Shown here: positions 1-5,805 of the stretch, piece after piece | Layout of the letters: every line of letters starts with the position of its first letter | Numbering within the stretch: the stretch's first letter is position 1 | From: Candidatus Doudnabacteria bacterium | Lineage (GTDB): Bacteria > Patescibacteriota > Doudnabacteria > UBA920 | Assembly (NCBI GenBank): GCA_023245915.1 | Contig: JAHFJK010000049.1 | Location: 1 to 8,426 of the forward strand | Direction of reading: 5' to 3' | Length of the DNA stretch: 8,426 nt | Notes under the pieces: model-generated | What the model was told of the DNA's origin: nothing | Seen by the model: only the letters and a program-made list of their open reading frames with translations | Databases searched by the model: none | Program-made: the position numbers and the translations under genes

Positions 1-31
1 CCGATATCCACCGGGGGTTTACCAATAGACA

Positions 32-54
32 GATCCCTCACTTTCGTTCGGGAT
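32..54. repeat. REP-like hairpin repeat
   Basis: A short hairpin with 5-bp arms ATCCC (33-37) and GGGAT (50-54) and a 12-base loop. On the minus strand it reads as the motif starting GTCATCCCGAACG and ending GAGGGATCT, which I recall as an interspersed repeat in many bacterial genomes including candidate-phyla ones; that recollection is unverified. It lies downstream of the HU gene. No poly-U follows on either strand, so it is not an obvious terminator. Confidence 0.55.
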
Positions 55-114
55 GACAATTTATCTTTGCTACTGCTTAGAATTTTGGCATTTTATCCAA
101 AATATAAATTGTCA
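54..114. repeat. nested inverted repeats after HU
   Basis: A perfect 11-bp inverted repeat, TGACAATTTAT (54-64) and ATAAATTGTCA (104-114), encloses a second hairpin, ATTTTGG (82-88) with CCAAAAT (97-103) and an 8-base loop. The inner hairpin abuts the right outer arm. The block begins one base after the HU stop on the minus strand and runs into the REP-like hairpin. It could structure the 3' end of the HU mRNA. There is no U-tract, so intrinsic termination is not supported. Confidence 0.5.
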
Positions 115-115
115 A

Positions 116-388
116 TTAAAGGATTGCGTCTTTGGCCTGTTTGGCTACGCGGAATTTAAGCACTGTTTTGGCTGGAATGCTAATGGAAGCGCCGGTTGCC
201 GGGTTTCTGCCCATTCTGGCAGCTCTGTGCTTCTTTTGCAGCTTTCCAAGGCCCGGGAAGGTAAATTCGCCGCTTTTCTTGGTTTCTGCCACGGCTAACG
301 CGATAATCGCGTCCATGATTTCACCCGCTTCTTTGCGGGTTTTTCCCAGCTTATCAGCCAGGGCCTGCAAGGTTTCTGACTTTGTCAT
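116..388 (-). CDS. HU-family DNA-binding protein
   Basis: A 90-residue nucleoid protein of the HU/IHF family, which binds and bends DNA as a dimer in the cytoplasm. Residues 1-40 fit the helical dimerisation half (MTKSETLQALADKLGKTRKE). They are followed by the strand-turn FPGLGKL (about 44-50) and the DNA-binding arm RMGRNPATGASISIPA (about 58-73), with the family's conserved Pro at 63 that intercalates in known HU structures. Length is typical. The ATG start is preceded by AGGAGA about 8 bases upstream, the clearest Shine-Dalgarno among the minus-strand genes. It stands alone, with its own candidate promoter and a roughly 80-base leader holding a repeat hairpin. HU is preferred over IHF because the gene is single and the arm is HU-like; the subtype is not resolved. 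Confidence 0.95.
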   Translation of the reverse strand: MTKSETLQALADKLGKTRKEAGEIMDAIIALAVAETKKSGEFTFPGLGKLQKKHRAARMGRNPATGASISIPAKTVLKFRVAKQAKDAIL

Positions 389-410
389 TTTTTTGTCTCC
401 TGCCCTTTGT

Positions 411-445
411 TCCTTCCCCCTCTGGGGGAGGGTTAGGGAGAGGGT
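411..445. repeat. G/C-tract hairpin repeat in HU leader
   Basis: TCCCCC (415-420) pairs with GGGGGA (424-429) across a 3-base loop, followed by GGGTTAGGGAGAGGG. On the minus strand this gives a CCCTCTCCCTAACCCTC-type motif that I recall as a widespread interspersed repeat (unverified). It lies in the HU 5' leader, between the predicted promoter and the Shine-Dalgarno, and would form a strong hairpin some 25 bases before the start codon. Its base composition contrasts sharply with the AT-rich DNA beside it. Confidence 0.5.
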
Positions 446-473
446 CTTTATTTAATTTATTAGACTTCTAAAT

Positions 474-500
474 AGTATACAAAAAGCCTAATAAAATCAA
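474..500 (-). promoter_or_regulatory. candidate HU promoter
   Basis: On the minus strand, TTGATT (495-500) is followed after 15 bp by TATACT (474-479). The spacer is shorter than the optimal 17 bp. Transcription would begin near 467, giving a leader of about 80 bases. No other gene lies upstream on this strand within range. Confidence 0.45.
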
Positions 501-637
501 GGAAATTTGTAAAGTAGTTTATGAAAATATGCTTAAATTTTGGATAATGTGAATAAATGGCTTAATTAAGATAAATTTCAGTACGGTTAAATTTAAACAA
601 TAGATTTTTTTTAAATATCCACAGGCCTAAAACCAAT
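501..637. other. AT-rich divergent intergenic region
   Basis: Part of the 304-bp gap between the divergent HU gene and the small membrane-protein gene. It is very AT-rich and holds a CTTAATTAAG palindrome at 559-568. I see no reading frame with a ribosome-binding site and no RNA gene here. Confidence 0.4.
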
Positions 638-667
638 TTTGCCTCTAGAAGTTTGATGTCCGATAAT
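638..667 (+). promoter_or_regulatory. candidate promoter, small membrane protein
   Basis: TTTGCC (638-643) and GATAAT (662-667) are spaced 18 bp apart. A start near 674 would leave a leader of about 19 bases containing the Shine-Dalgarno. The -35 match is weak, so the -10 carries most of the call. Confidence 0.35.
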
Positions 668-692
668 GCTTGTAGTTTTATAGGAGGCAGAT

Positions 693-860
693 ATGAAGAC
701 TTTCAGAATAATGGTCACTGTGTTTCTGGCTCTGTTGTTCTTTTGGTTAGGTGAGACAACAATGACTTATTTACCATCCAAAATCATTGACACACCAACA
801 ATTACATTTTTGTCCGGTCTGGCAATCTTGATTTTGATTCTTTCCGGCAAACGTCGATGA
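693..860 (+). CDS. small two-helix membrane protein, unknown
   Basis: A 55-residue frame that I do not recognise. Its expression signals are unusually good: AGGAGG at 682-687, five bases before the ATG, a TGA stop, and a strong terminator 27 bases later. The protein begins MKTFRIMVTV, has one hydrophobic helix at about residues 5-20 (FLALLFFWLG), a short polar loop with TYLPSKIIDTPT, a second helix at about 36-50 (FLSGLAILILIL), and ends in the basic tail SGKRR. The positive-inside rule would place both ends in the cytoplasm with the loop outside. The first helix lacks a lipobox and a clear signal-peptidase site, so an integral membrane peptide is likelier than a secreted one. The function is unknown; a toxin-like, regulatory or envelope-subunit role cannot be told apart from sequence. 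Confidence 0.72.
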   Translation: MKTFRIMVTVFLALLFFWLGETTMTYLPSKIIDTPTITFLSGLAILILILSGKRR

Positions 861-887
861 TTATCGTACTTACGGACGCTACAACGC

Positions 888-920
888 GGCCGATGCTTCG
901 TGCATCGGCCTTGTTTTTTT
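888..920 (+). terminator. intrinsic terminator
   Basis: A perfect 9-bp GC-rich stem, GGCCGATGC (888-896) and GCATCGGCC (902-910), with a 5-base loop, is followed by TTGTTTTTTT. It is oriented to end the small membrane-protein transcript. The opposite strand has no U-tract after the stem. Confidence 0.9.
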
Positions 921-957
921 GTTTAATAAAAAATCACCATTCTGTTACGAAAGGATC

Positions 958-1887
958 CTACGCTGGTTTAAGACCATTAAGGCTGTTATGCCTGACAGAT
1001 TTAAGAAAAAACCAGCCAATAACCGCAAAAGTTACGATTGGAGAAACCCATTCCGGCAAATCAACACCAAAAGCCCGCAGCAACATCAAAGTGCCTAAAA
1101 ACAGCAGCGAATACATGGCGCCATTTTTTAAAAAGGCATATTTTTTTATGGTCTCAATGTTTCTAACCGTCATCTCTCTTACAACAAAAGCTCCCAGGCT
1201 GTTTCCAAGTAGAATGAGGGGTACAGAAAGAGTGAACGCAAAAGCGCCTAGCACTCCATCTATAGAAAATGTGGCGTCAATAACCTCCAAGTAGAAAATT
1301 TTACTTAAGTCCGAAAGCCCTGTTTGCAAAAGCTGTTTTTCTTGAGCAGCCGCATTTTCTTTAAAACCGTGAGTAATAAAAAATGTGGTCGAACCCACTA
1401 CTGCTGCAAAAGCCAGGTACGGATTTATTTTTATGGCTTGCCAGACAATAAGGCTTAAAAGTATTGAGACCACAGCATAAAACCAGACGCCCTGACGGAA
1501 GAAAAATTTTTCGCCAACTAGCCCAAAATTTTTGGGTTCTAAAAACAGCCAGTGAAAAAACAAAAAAACCATAAAAATTCCGCCGGCCATAAGCAAAAGT
1601 GGCGCAGCAACTTTTACGGCTTCTATGGCAGAACTATTGGATGAAAAAGACGCAGTCAGCGCTCCAATTGGTCCTAAAGACGGAGCAGTCAGCCAAACAA
1701 TCAACCAGGGCAAAATGCCCCGAATAGCAAACACGGCAAATAGCATACCCCACAGCAAAAACCAACGCCTGCCCCTTTGCCCCATTGTTGACAGAACTTC
1801 GGCGTTAATAACTGCGTTATCTACAGAAGAAACTGTTTCAAAAAGCCCTAAGCCTAGAACGGTTAAAATAATTGACAGGATTGACAT
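958..1887 (-). CDS. DUF475/TerC-superfamily membrane protein
   Basis: A 309-residue polytopic inner-membrane protein that I place in the DUF475 branch of the TerC superfamily, implicated elsewhere in metal (Mn) export or metal handling. Around eight or nine hydrophobic segments span the chain. Two acidic membrane motifs of the superfamily are visible: ETVSSVDNAVINAEVL near residues 17-32 (E17, D23, N24) and EVIDATFSIDGVLGAF near 201-216 (E201, D204, D210). In TerC-type proteins these sites line the proposed ion path. The soluble segment around residues 178-195 (ENAAAQEKQLLQTGLSDL) separates the halves. The ATG has no Shine-Dalgarno but sits six bases after an extended -10, so a leaderless mRNA is likely. 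It lies 32 bp after the dehydrogenase stop. The transported substrate is not shown by sequence. Confidence 0.85.
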   Translation of the reverse strand: MSILSIILTVLGLGLFETVSSVDNAVINAEVLSTMGQRGRRWFLLWGMLFAVFAIRGILPWLIVWLTAPSLGPIGALTASFSSNSSAIEAVKVAAPLLLMAGGIFMVFLFFHWLFLEPKNFGLVGEKFFFRQGVWFYAVVSILLSLIVWQAIKINPYLAFAAVVGSTTFFITHGFKENAAAQEKQLLQTGLSDLSKIFYLEVIDATFSIDGVLGAFAFTLSVPLILLGNSLGAFVVREMTVRNIETIKKYAFLKNGAMYSLLFLGTLMLLRAFGVDLPEWVSPIVTFAVIGWFFLKSVRHNSLNGLKPA

Positions 1888-1893
1888 ATTAAG

Positions 1894-1902
1894 ATTATAT
1901 CA
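1894..1902 (-). promoter_or_regulatory. extended -10 of the DUF475 gene
   Basis: The minus strand reads TGATATAAT, a consensus TATAAT (1894-1899) with the extended TGn element, ending exactly six bases before the ATG. No good -35 is seen, as is usual with extended -10 promoters. Transcription would start at or next to the A of the start codon. Confidence 0.65.
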
Positions 1903-1919
1903 TGACTTTTAAAGCAGCT

Positions 1920-2729
1920 TTATGGGTTATATTTTTCTAAAGTCCAGCGCGAGATGGCGGTCACCAAATTAGCGGGAAGTATTTTTGCCCCGAAAGCCAA
2001 AAATTTATTGTAAAATCCGGGTATTACCACAGCTTGGTTTTTCATCAGAGCGTTGTAAGCATATTCCGCAACTAGTCCGGGTTGCATAAGATTGCCTTTT
2101 CCTATTAGCCGGGTATTCTTCATGGCCGGGTCTTTGTTGAAAAATGCGGTTTTGGTCGGGCCGGGGCATAAGCAGGTTACAGATATCCCGTAGCCGTTAA
2201 GTTCGCTGCGCAAGGCTTTAGAAAGGGAAAGTACATAGGCTTTAGAAGCGTAATAGGTGGCGAAAAAAGGTCCGGGCTGGAAGGCCGCTGTTGAAGCAAC
2301 GTTTAAAATTTTTCCGCTTTTTCTTTCCACCATTGGAGCCGCGAATAATCCGGTAAGTTCGGTTAGGGCGCGGATGTTTAAGTCCAGCATATTGAGCTGT
2401 TTTTGCAAGTTTTGGTTTAAAAAAGGCCCGTAGACCCCAAAGCCGGCGTTGTTTACCAAAACGTGGACTTGCAAATTTTGTTGTTTGCAAAAATTATAAA
2501 CTGCTTGTGGGCCAGAAATAGCTGACAAATCGGCGGCAAATGTGTTTATTTTTATCTCATGCCGAGTTTGTAAATCTGCGGCGGCTGCGTTTAGTTCCTG
2601 CTCACTCCTGGCAACCAAAATTAATTCATAACCATTTTTTGCAAAGACTTTGGCAAGTTCCAGGCCAATCCCGCTGCTGCCCCCGGTAATTAATGCTGTT
2701 TGGTTCACCCCGTTGGAAATTGCTTCCAT
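1920..2729 (-). CDS. short-chain dehydrogenase/reductase
   Basis: A 269-residue cytosolic NAD(P)-dependent oxidoreductase of the classical SDR family with a Rossmann fold. The cofactor motif TGGSSGIG is at residues 15-22, NNAG at 93-96, the active-site Asn at about 118 (MLDLNIRAL), the catalytic Ser at 146 (NVASTAAF), and the YxxxK pair at Tyr159 and Lys163. PGPTKT follows at about 189-194, typical of the region closing over the cofactor. Arg41 after the second strand (ILVARSEQEL) suggests NADP(H) preference. The overall pattern resembles the YqjQ/DltE-like group, but the substrate cannot be assigned. There is no Shine-Dalgarno: AT-rich sequence with TAAAAT about nine bases before the ATG suggests a very short leader or read-through from the rarA remnant 46 bp upstream. 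Confidence 0.92.
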   Translation of the reverse strand: MEAISNGVNQTALITGGSSGIGLELAKVFAKNGYELILVARSEQELNAAAADLQTRHEIKINTFAADLSAISGPQAVYNFCKQQNLQVHVLVNNAGFGVYGPFLNQNLQKQLNMLDLNIRALTELTGLFAAPMVERKSGKILNVASTAAFQPGPFFATYYASKAYVLSLSKALRSELNGYGISVTCLCPGPTKTAFFNKDPAMKNTRLIGKGNLMQPGLVAEYAYNALMKNQAVVIPGFYNKFLAFGAKILPANLVTAISRWTLEKYNP

Positions 2730-2775
2730 ATTTTTTAAATTTTAATCTAATTGTAAAAGATTGAGCTTAGAAATA

Positions 2776-2997
2776 TTAAACTTGTAGATTTATTTCCAAC
2801 GGGGGCTCATAAATATTTTTTTCTTTTAATTCTTCAGGCAAGTAATCATCGCTGTCGTATTTTTCATCCGGCTTCGCTAAAGCTTCGCTCCGGATCTTAA
2901 GTGTATTTTCAACCAGATGTCGCTGGCCGACAAATGCATTCAGGGATTTTGGTCTGATTTTATTTGCTAATGGCCCTGCCCCATTATAACTTGCCAT
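2776..2997 (-). pseudogene. rarA: collapsed rarA (MgsA) remnant
   Basis: An intact 73-codon frame made of two ends of RarA, a replication-associated AAA+ ATPase normally over 400 residues long. Residues 8-28 (GPLANKIRPKSLNAFVGQRH and on) match the family's N-terminal signature PLAxRxRPxxLxxFVGQxHL. Residues 51-63 (DYLPEELKEKNIYEP) match the C-terminal signature, usually QQYLPEELKGKKYYEP. Walker A, Walker B, sensor and oligomerisation regions between them are absent, so the product cannot be an ATPase. The join, residues 32-43 (KIRSEALAKPDE), is encoded largely by a small palindromic repeat. The tail after YEP is also short and unlike the family. A possible -10 (TATACC) precedes the ATG by eight bases. 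The most likely reading is an in-frame internal deletion; a functional micro-protein is possible but less likely. Confidence 0.72.
2866..2895. repeat. palindromic repeat at the rarA junction
   Basis: ATCCGG (2866-2871) and CCGGAT (2890-2895) are perfect inverted arms, enclosing a direct repeat of GCTTCGCT (2871-2878 and 2882-2889). I recall this GCTTCGCTAAAGCTTCGC type of motif as an interspersed repeat in candidate-phyla genomes (unverified). It lies exactly between the N-terminal and C-terminal parts of the rarA remnant and is read in frame as IRSEALAKPD. Confidence 0.6.
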
Positions 2998-3035
2998 ACA
3001 CTTATGGTATACTGCCGTTCACTAAATGTCAAAAG

Positions 3036-3097
3036 CAAAAAACAAAAGCGCCCTTAAGTTGCAAAACCACAAAAGGTCACGCAATTCTTCGGGCGCT
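3036..3097 (-). terminator. terminator of the pilin gene
   Basis: On the minus strand AGCGCCC (3091-3097) pairs with GGGCGCT (3047-3053). The stem continues inward with AAG/CTT and TTGC/GCAA interrupted by small bulges. It is followed directly by TTTTGTTTTTTG (3036-3046). It begins 15 bases after the pilin stop, with the correct orientation to end that transcript. The large, bulged hairpin is atypical, but the GC clamp and U-tract are convincing. Confidence 0.75.
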
Positions 3098-3111
3098 GGT
3101 ATTTGAAAATT

Positions 3112-3642
3112 TCACTGTACGACGTCTGGTGTCGCAGAACGGATGCCAGCCGGCCATTGTCCCGTATCTTTCCCTAAACAGAAAGTGATTGTAAAAGTTG
3201 AGCCGTCATCTGCCGCGTCATACCAATAGTTGTTGTTGCCGCGGCCCACTGTGCCCACACAATTGCCGTCAGCCGGCGCCGGCGCTATGGGAGCAGCCGG
3301 CAAAAAATTCGGCATAAAGGGTTCCACGCTCTGGTCGAAAGCGGCGGCATTGTCTAAAGCTGCGCCGGTGCCGGCGCTGGCAGCCGAGGCAGTGCCAGTG
3401 GGAAAGGAACCATGGGAAATGCGGTACTGCTCAAGCGAGGTAATTACCTGCCTGACATCCCCAGCCCTTTTAGCGTCGCGGCCTCGAATTCGGGCGTTTT
3501 GCAAAGCAATCATAACCACACCTGTCAAAAGGCCGATTATGGCAATTACTACCAGCAGTTCTAATAATGTAAAACCGGCGCCGTCTGAGGGAGCCTGGGT
3601 AAAGCCTGATTGATTTTTTGGTTGTGATCTTTGTTTCAGCAT
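3112..3642 (-). CDS. type IV pilin / type II pseudopilin-like protein
   Basis: A 176-residue class III signal protein. The prepilin peptidase site is AG/FTLLELLVVIAIIGLL, with cleavage after Gly23, Phe24 as mature residue 1 and Glu28 as the conserved Glu5. The hydrophobic N-terminal helix runs to about residue 48, followed by a basic amphipathic stretch (NARIRGRDAKRAGDVRQV) and a globular domain rich in Ala, Pro and Gly. Two cysteines at 128 and 155 probably form the C-terminal disulfide. It is assembled into a pilus or pseudopilus at the inner membrane after processing by PilD-type peptidase. A TTG 36 bases further upstream is rejected as the start because it lies in the -10 element, so ATG at 3642 is chosen, giving a leader of about 28 bases with no clear Shine-Dalgarno. 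No other pilus genes are nearby. Whether it is a major pilin or a minor one is undecided. Confidence 0.88.
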   Translation of the reverse strand: MLKQRSQPKNQSGFTQAPSDGAGFTLLELLVVIAIIGLLTGVVMIALQNARIRGRDAKRAGDVRQVITSLEQYRISHGSFPTGTASAASAGTGAALDNAAAFDQSVEPFMPNFLPAAPIAPAPADGNCVGTVGRGNNNYWYDAADDGSTFTITFCLGKDTGQWPAGIRSATPDVVQ

Positions 3643-3677
3643 TGACCCGGCAAGGCTATGGGTTAACTGTTTGAACA

Positions 3678-3686
3678 ATTATAGCA
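3678..3686 (-). promoter_or_regulatory. extended -10 of the pilin gene
   Basis: The minus strand reads TGCTATAAT, a perfect TATAAT with TGn extension. Transcription would begin near 3671, about 28 bases before the chosen ATG. No convincing -35 is present. This element settles the start codon of the pilin gene. Confidence 0.7.
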
Positions 3687-3763
3687 CAAAATTTCCTGGA
3701 CGGGAAACTGCACGTATGTAACAGTTCACAAGACCGAGTAGATTAGACTATTCGTTGATATTT

Positions 3764-3782
3764 TGCAGGCCGAGGGCCTGCA
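3764..3782. repeat. GC-rich hairpin, unassigned
   Basis: A perfect 8-bp stem TGCAGGCC/GGCCTGCA with loop GAG. Neither strand shows a U-tract after it, so it is not an intrinsic terminator. It lies upstream of the pilin promoter in the long gap between the pilin and ABC exporter genes. The rest of 3690-3860 holds no reading frame longer than about 16 codons with a start signal. Confidence 0.5.
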
Positions 3783-3864
3783 CTACATTGCGAAACATTA
3801 ACAATCAAGATTCCACTCAGAATTGTGAATAGTCACGCAGGCATCTTAGCTCCTTTAAAAATTA

Positions 3865-4025
3865 TAGAACTTACACGCTTAGTGGTCTTAGGAAGGAAAA
3901 ATATTCTTCGACTTTATGGACCTGACTGCCGGCAGGCAGGGAAGATATTTTTCTACAAATTAGCGGTCAAATAATAGGTTCTCCACAAGGTCGAACACTA
4001 TTATTTGGCTACTGCGTAAGTCCTA
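3865..4025. mobile_element. MITE-like non-autonomous element
   Basis: About 161 bp with no coding capacity. The left end TAGAACTTACACGC (3865-3878) and the reverse complement of the right end, TAGGACTTACGC (to 4025), are imperfect terminal inverted repeats. AATTA occurs immediately outside both ends (3860-3864 and 4026-4030), as expected of a 5-bp target-site duplication. The inside is two large hairpins. The first is 3896-3909 with 3941-3953 (13 bp, one bulge). The second is 3966-3981 with 3993-4009, containing AAATAATAG/CTATTATTT and GTTC/GAAC. The halves also resemble each other in inverted orientation (AAAGTCGAA versus AAGGTCGAA). It sits 6 bp beyond the ABC exporter stop. No transposase is in the window, so family and mobility are not known; a structured RNA is the alternative. 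Confidence 0.55.
3921..3940. repeat. CTGCCGGCAG palindromic repeat
   Basis: The 20-mer CCTGACTGCCGGCAGGCAGG is palindromic apart from one mismatched pair. It forms the tip of the first hairpin of the MITE-like element. It is much more GC-rich than its surroundings and resembles a palindrome I recall repeated in candidate-phyla genomes (unverified), so it may be a repeat inside a repeat. Confidence 0.45.
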
Positions 4026-4036
4026 AATTAGTTTGT

Positions 4037-5788
4037 TTAAGCAAAACCACCAGCCTGGATTTGCCACAGGCGCTGGTAGGTACCCTCTTTCATTTTTACC
4101 AATTCTTCGTGCGGGCCTTCTTCCACAATCTGGCCATTTTCCAAAACAATTATCCTGTCCATTTGCATAATTGTGGATAACCTATGCGCAATAACAATGA
4201 CTGTTTTGTTACGCATTAAGGTTTTAAGTGCGTCCTGAATGTAGTGTTCGCTTTCACTGTCCAGTGATGAAGTTGCTTCATCCAAGATTAAAATGGGCGC
4301 ATCTTTTAAAATTGCCCGCGCAATAGCCACACGCTGGCGTTCGCCACCGGAAAGTTTAATCCCTCGCTCTCCCACGAACGTTTGGTAACCGTACTGGGAT
4401 TGGCTGATAAATTCATGGGCGTGGGCGGCTTTGGCCGCGTTAATTACTTCTGCATCGGAAGCCGTGGGTTTTGAGTAGCGGATGTTTTCCATTAAACTTC
4501 GATGAAATAAAATTGGGTCTTGCGGCACTAAAGCTAAATTGTCGCGCAAAGAATCTTGTGTCACTTGGGCAATGTTTTGCCCGTCAATCAAAATTTGTCC
4601 CCTGTTAATATCGTGAAAGCGCAAAAGTAATTTAACAATTGTAGATTTGCCTCCGCCGGATGGGCCGATTAACGCCAGTCTTTCTTTTGGTTTAATGCTC
4701 AAATTAAAATTTTGGAAGACGGGTTTTTCGGAATGATAGGCGAAATTGACATTCTTAAATTCAATTTGGCCTTTATCAACTTTGAGCAACTGGGCATTAG
4801 GCGCGTCTAAAATTTCGTGCGGCGTCAGTAAAATTTCTGTCATTTCATTGGCATCGGCCAGGGCTTCGTAAAAAGCCCGAACCTGTTTGCCCATGGACCA
4901 GAGCTTGTCAAAAATATTCACCAAATACAGCTGGATTAATGTAAAGTCGCCCACAGTCAAATTCCCCGCTTTCCAATATTTAAGAGCCAGGCCCATCATT
5001 AGCCCTTCCATTAAAAGCATTAAGGTTGCCTGGACAGCCTCCAAATAAGTCATTAAATTCCAGGAGAATCGCCTTATGGCAAAGTGTTCATGGGTGATTT
5101 TATTAAAGGCATGATTTTCTCTTGACTGGCTGCTAAAAAGTTTTATGTTGACGTTGTTGGTAATGGTATCGGCCAGTTGAGCAACAATTTTGGTATCCAG
5201 GGCAGCTTTTTTTAAGTCAAACTTCAGTTTGTAAATAGAAAAGCGGTAGATTACCGCCATGTAGGCCGCGCACCACAAAAGCATGGCCAGTCCTAAGGTA
5301 ATATGGCTCAAAGATAGCATAATTACGGCAAAGCCAATGGCTAGAGAGCTGCGTAAAAAGTCGTCAACTATGCGGTCGGTCACCATTTCAAAACCTCTTT
5401 CCATTTTTTTAACTTTGTTCACCAGGCTGCCCACAAAGTTGTTGGAAAAAAAAGCGTAGGCGTTTTTGTGCATATATTCAAAACAGGTGTTGTTCAAATC
5501 GGCCATAACTCTAGGTTCCAGAAAATTAGTCAGATAGTCTTTGGCTCGGAATGCGTAAGTCCTTAGACTTCTGGCCAGCAAAATAAAAATTAAAATTTCA
5601 ATCAACCTTGGGTATAAAGTTCGGTCGTAAGTTGCCAAGGTGTTAATAAAATTTTTATACAAAACCGGGCCTAGGGTTTCACCAATGGAATGGAAAAATA
5701 AAAGCACGACAATGCCAAGCACATGCCATTTGTATTTCATGGCATGCTGCCAGTAGATTTTTAGGGTTTGTTTGGTTAATGCTTGCAA
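4037..5788 (-). CDS. ABC exporter, fused permease-ATPase (MsbA-like)
   Basis: A 583-residue half-transporter of the ABCB/MsbA type, working as a dimer in the cytoplasmic membrane to export lipids, peptides or drugs. Residues 20-300 form the six-helix exporter domain. The ATPase follows: Walker A GPSGGGKST (375-383), Q-loop Gln423 in VPQDP, signature LSGGERQ (479-485), Walker B ILILDE with Glu504, D-loop SSLD (507-510) and H-loop His535. All catalytic residues are present. The start is TTG at 5788: no ATG exists between it and an in-frame stop upstream, and the only later candidate, Met17, would cut into the helix TLKIYWQHAMKYKW leading to the first membrane span. There is no Shine-Dalgarno. 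It follows gpmI by 17 bp and is probably co-transcribed. The substrate cannot be inferred; the gpmI neighbour suggests genome compaction, not a shared pathway. Confidence 0.95.
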   Translation of the reverse strand: MQALTKQTLKIYWQHAMKYKWHVLGIVVLLFFHSIGETLGPVLYKNFINTLATYDRTLYPRLIEILIFILLARSLRTYAFRAKDYLTNFLEPRVMADLNNTCFEYMHKNAYAFFSNNFVGSLVNKVKKMERGFEMVTDRIVDDFLRSSLAIGFAVIMLSLSHITLGLAMLLWCAAYMAVIYRFSIYKLKFDLKKAALDTKIVAQLADTITNNVNIKLFSSQSRENHAFNKITHEHFAIRRFSWNLMTYLEAVQATLMLLMEGLMMGLALKYWKAGNLTVGDFTLIQLYLVNIFDKLWSMGKQVRAFYEALADANEMTEILLTPHEILDAPNAQLLKVDKGQIEFKNVNFAYHSEKPVFQNFNLSIKPKERLALIGPSGGGKSTIVKLLLRFHDINRGQILIDGQNIAQVTQDSLRDNLALVPQDPILFHRSLMENIRYSKPTASDAEVINAAKAAHAHEFISQSQYGYQTFVGERGIKLSGGERQRVAIARAILKDAPILILDEATSSLDSESEHYIQDALKTLMRNKTVIVIAHRLSTIMQMDRIIVLENGQIVEEGPHEELVKMKEGTYQRLWQIQAGGFA

Positions 5789-5805
5789 GAAATGAGTTAT
5801 TAGTT

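Noticed and set aside
132..455. Open frame on the plus strand opposite HU
   Set aside because: It is the antisense shadow of a clear HU gene, with no Shine-Dalgarno and no recognisable protein.
857..1294. Plus-strand frame of 145 codons overlapping the DUF475 gene
   Set aside because: It runs through the terminator at 888-920 and then antisense to the membrane protein; the start overlaps the end of the small membrane gene and has no ribosome site.
3764..3782. GC-rich hairpin as a terminator for the ABC exporter transcript
   Set aside because: The pairing is perfect, but no run of U follows on either strand.
3888..4026. Riboswitch-like three-way junction closed by TTAGGA/TCCTAA
   Set aside because: The closing stem overlaps the terminal inverted repeat of the MITE-like element, and the region lies downstream of the exporter stop, so a mobile element explains it better.
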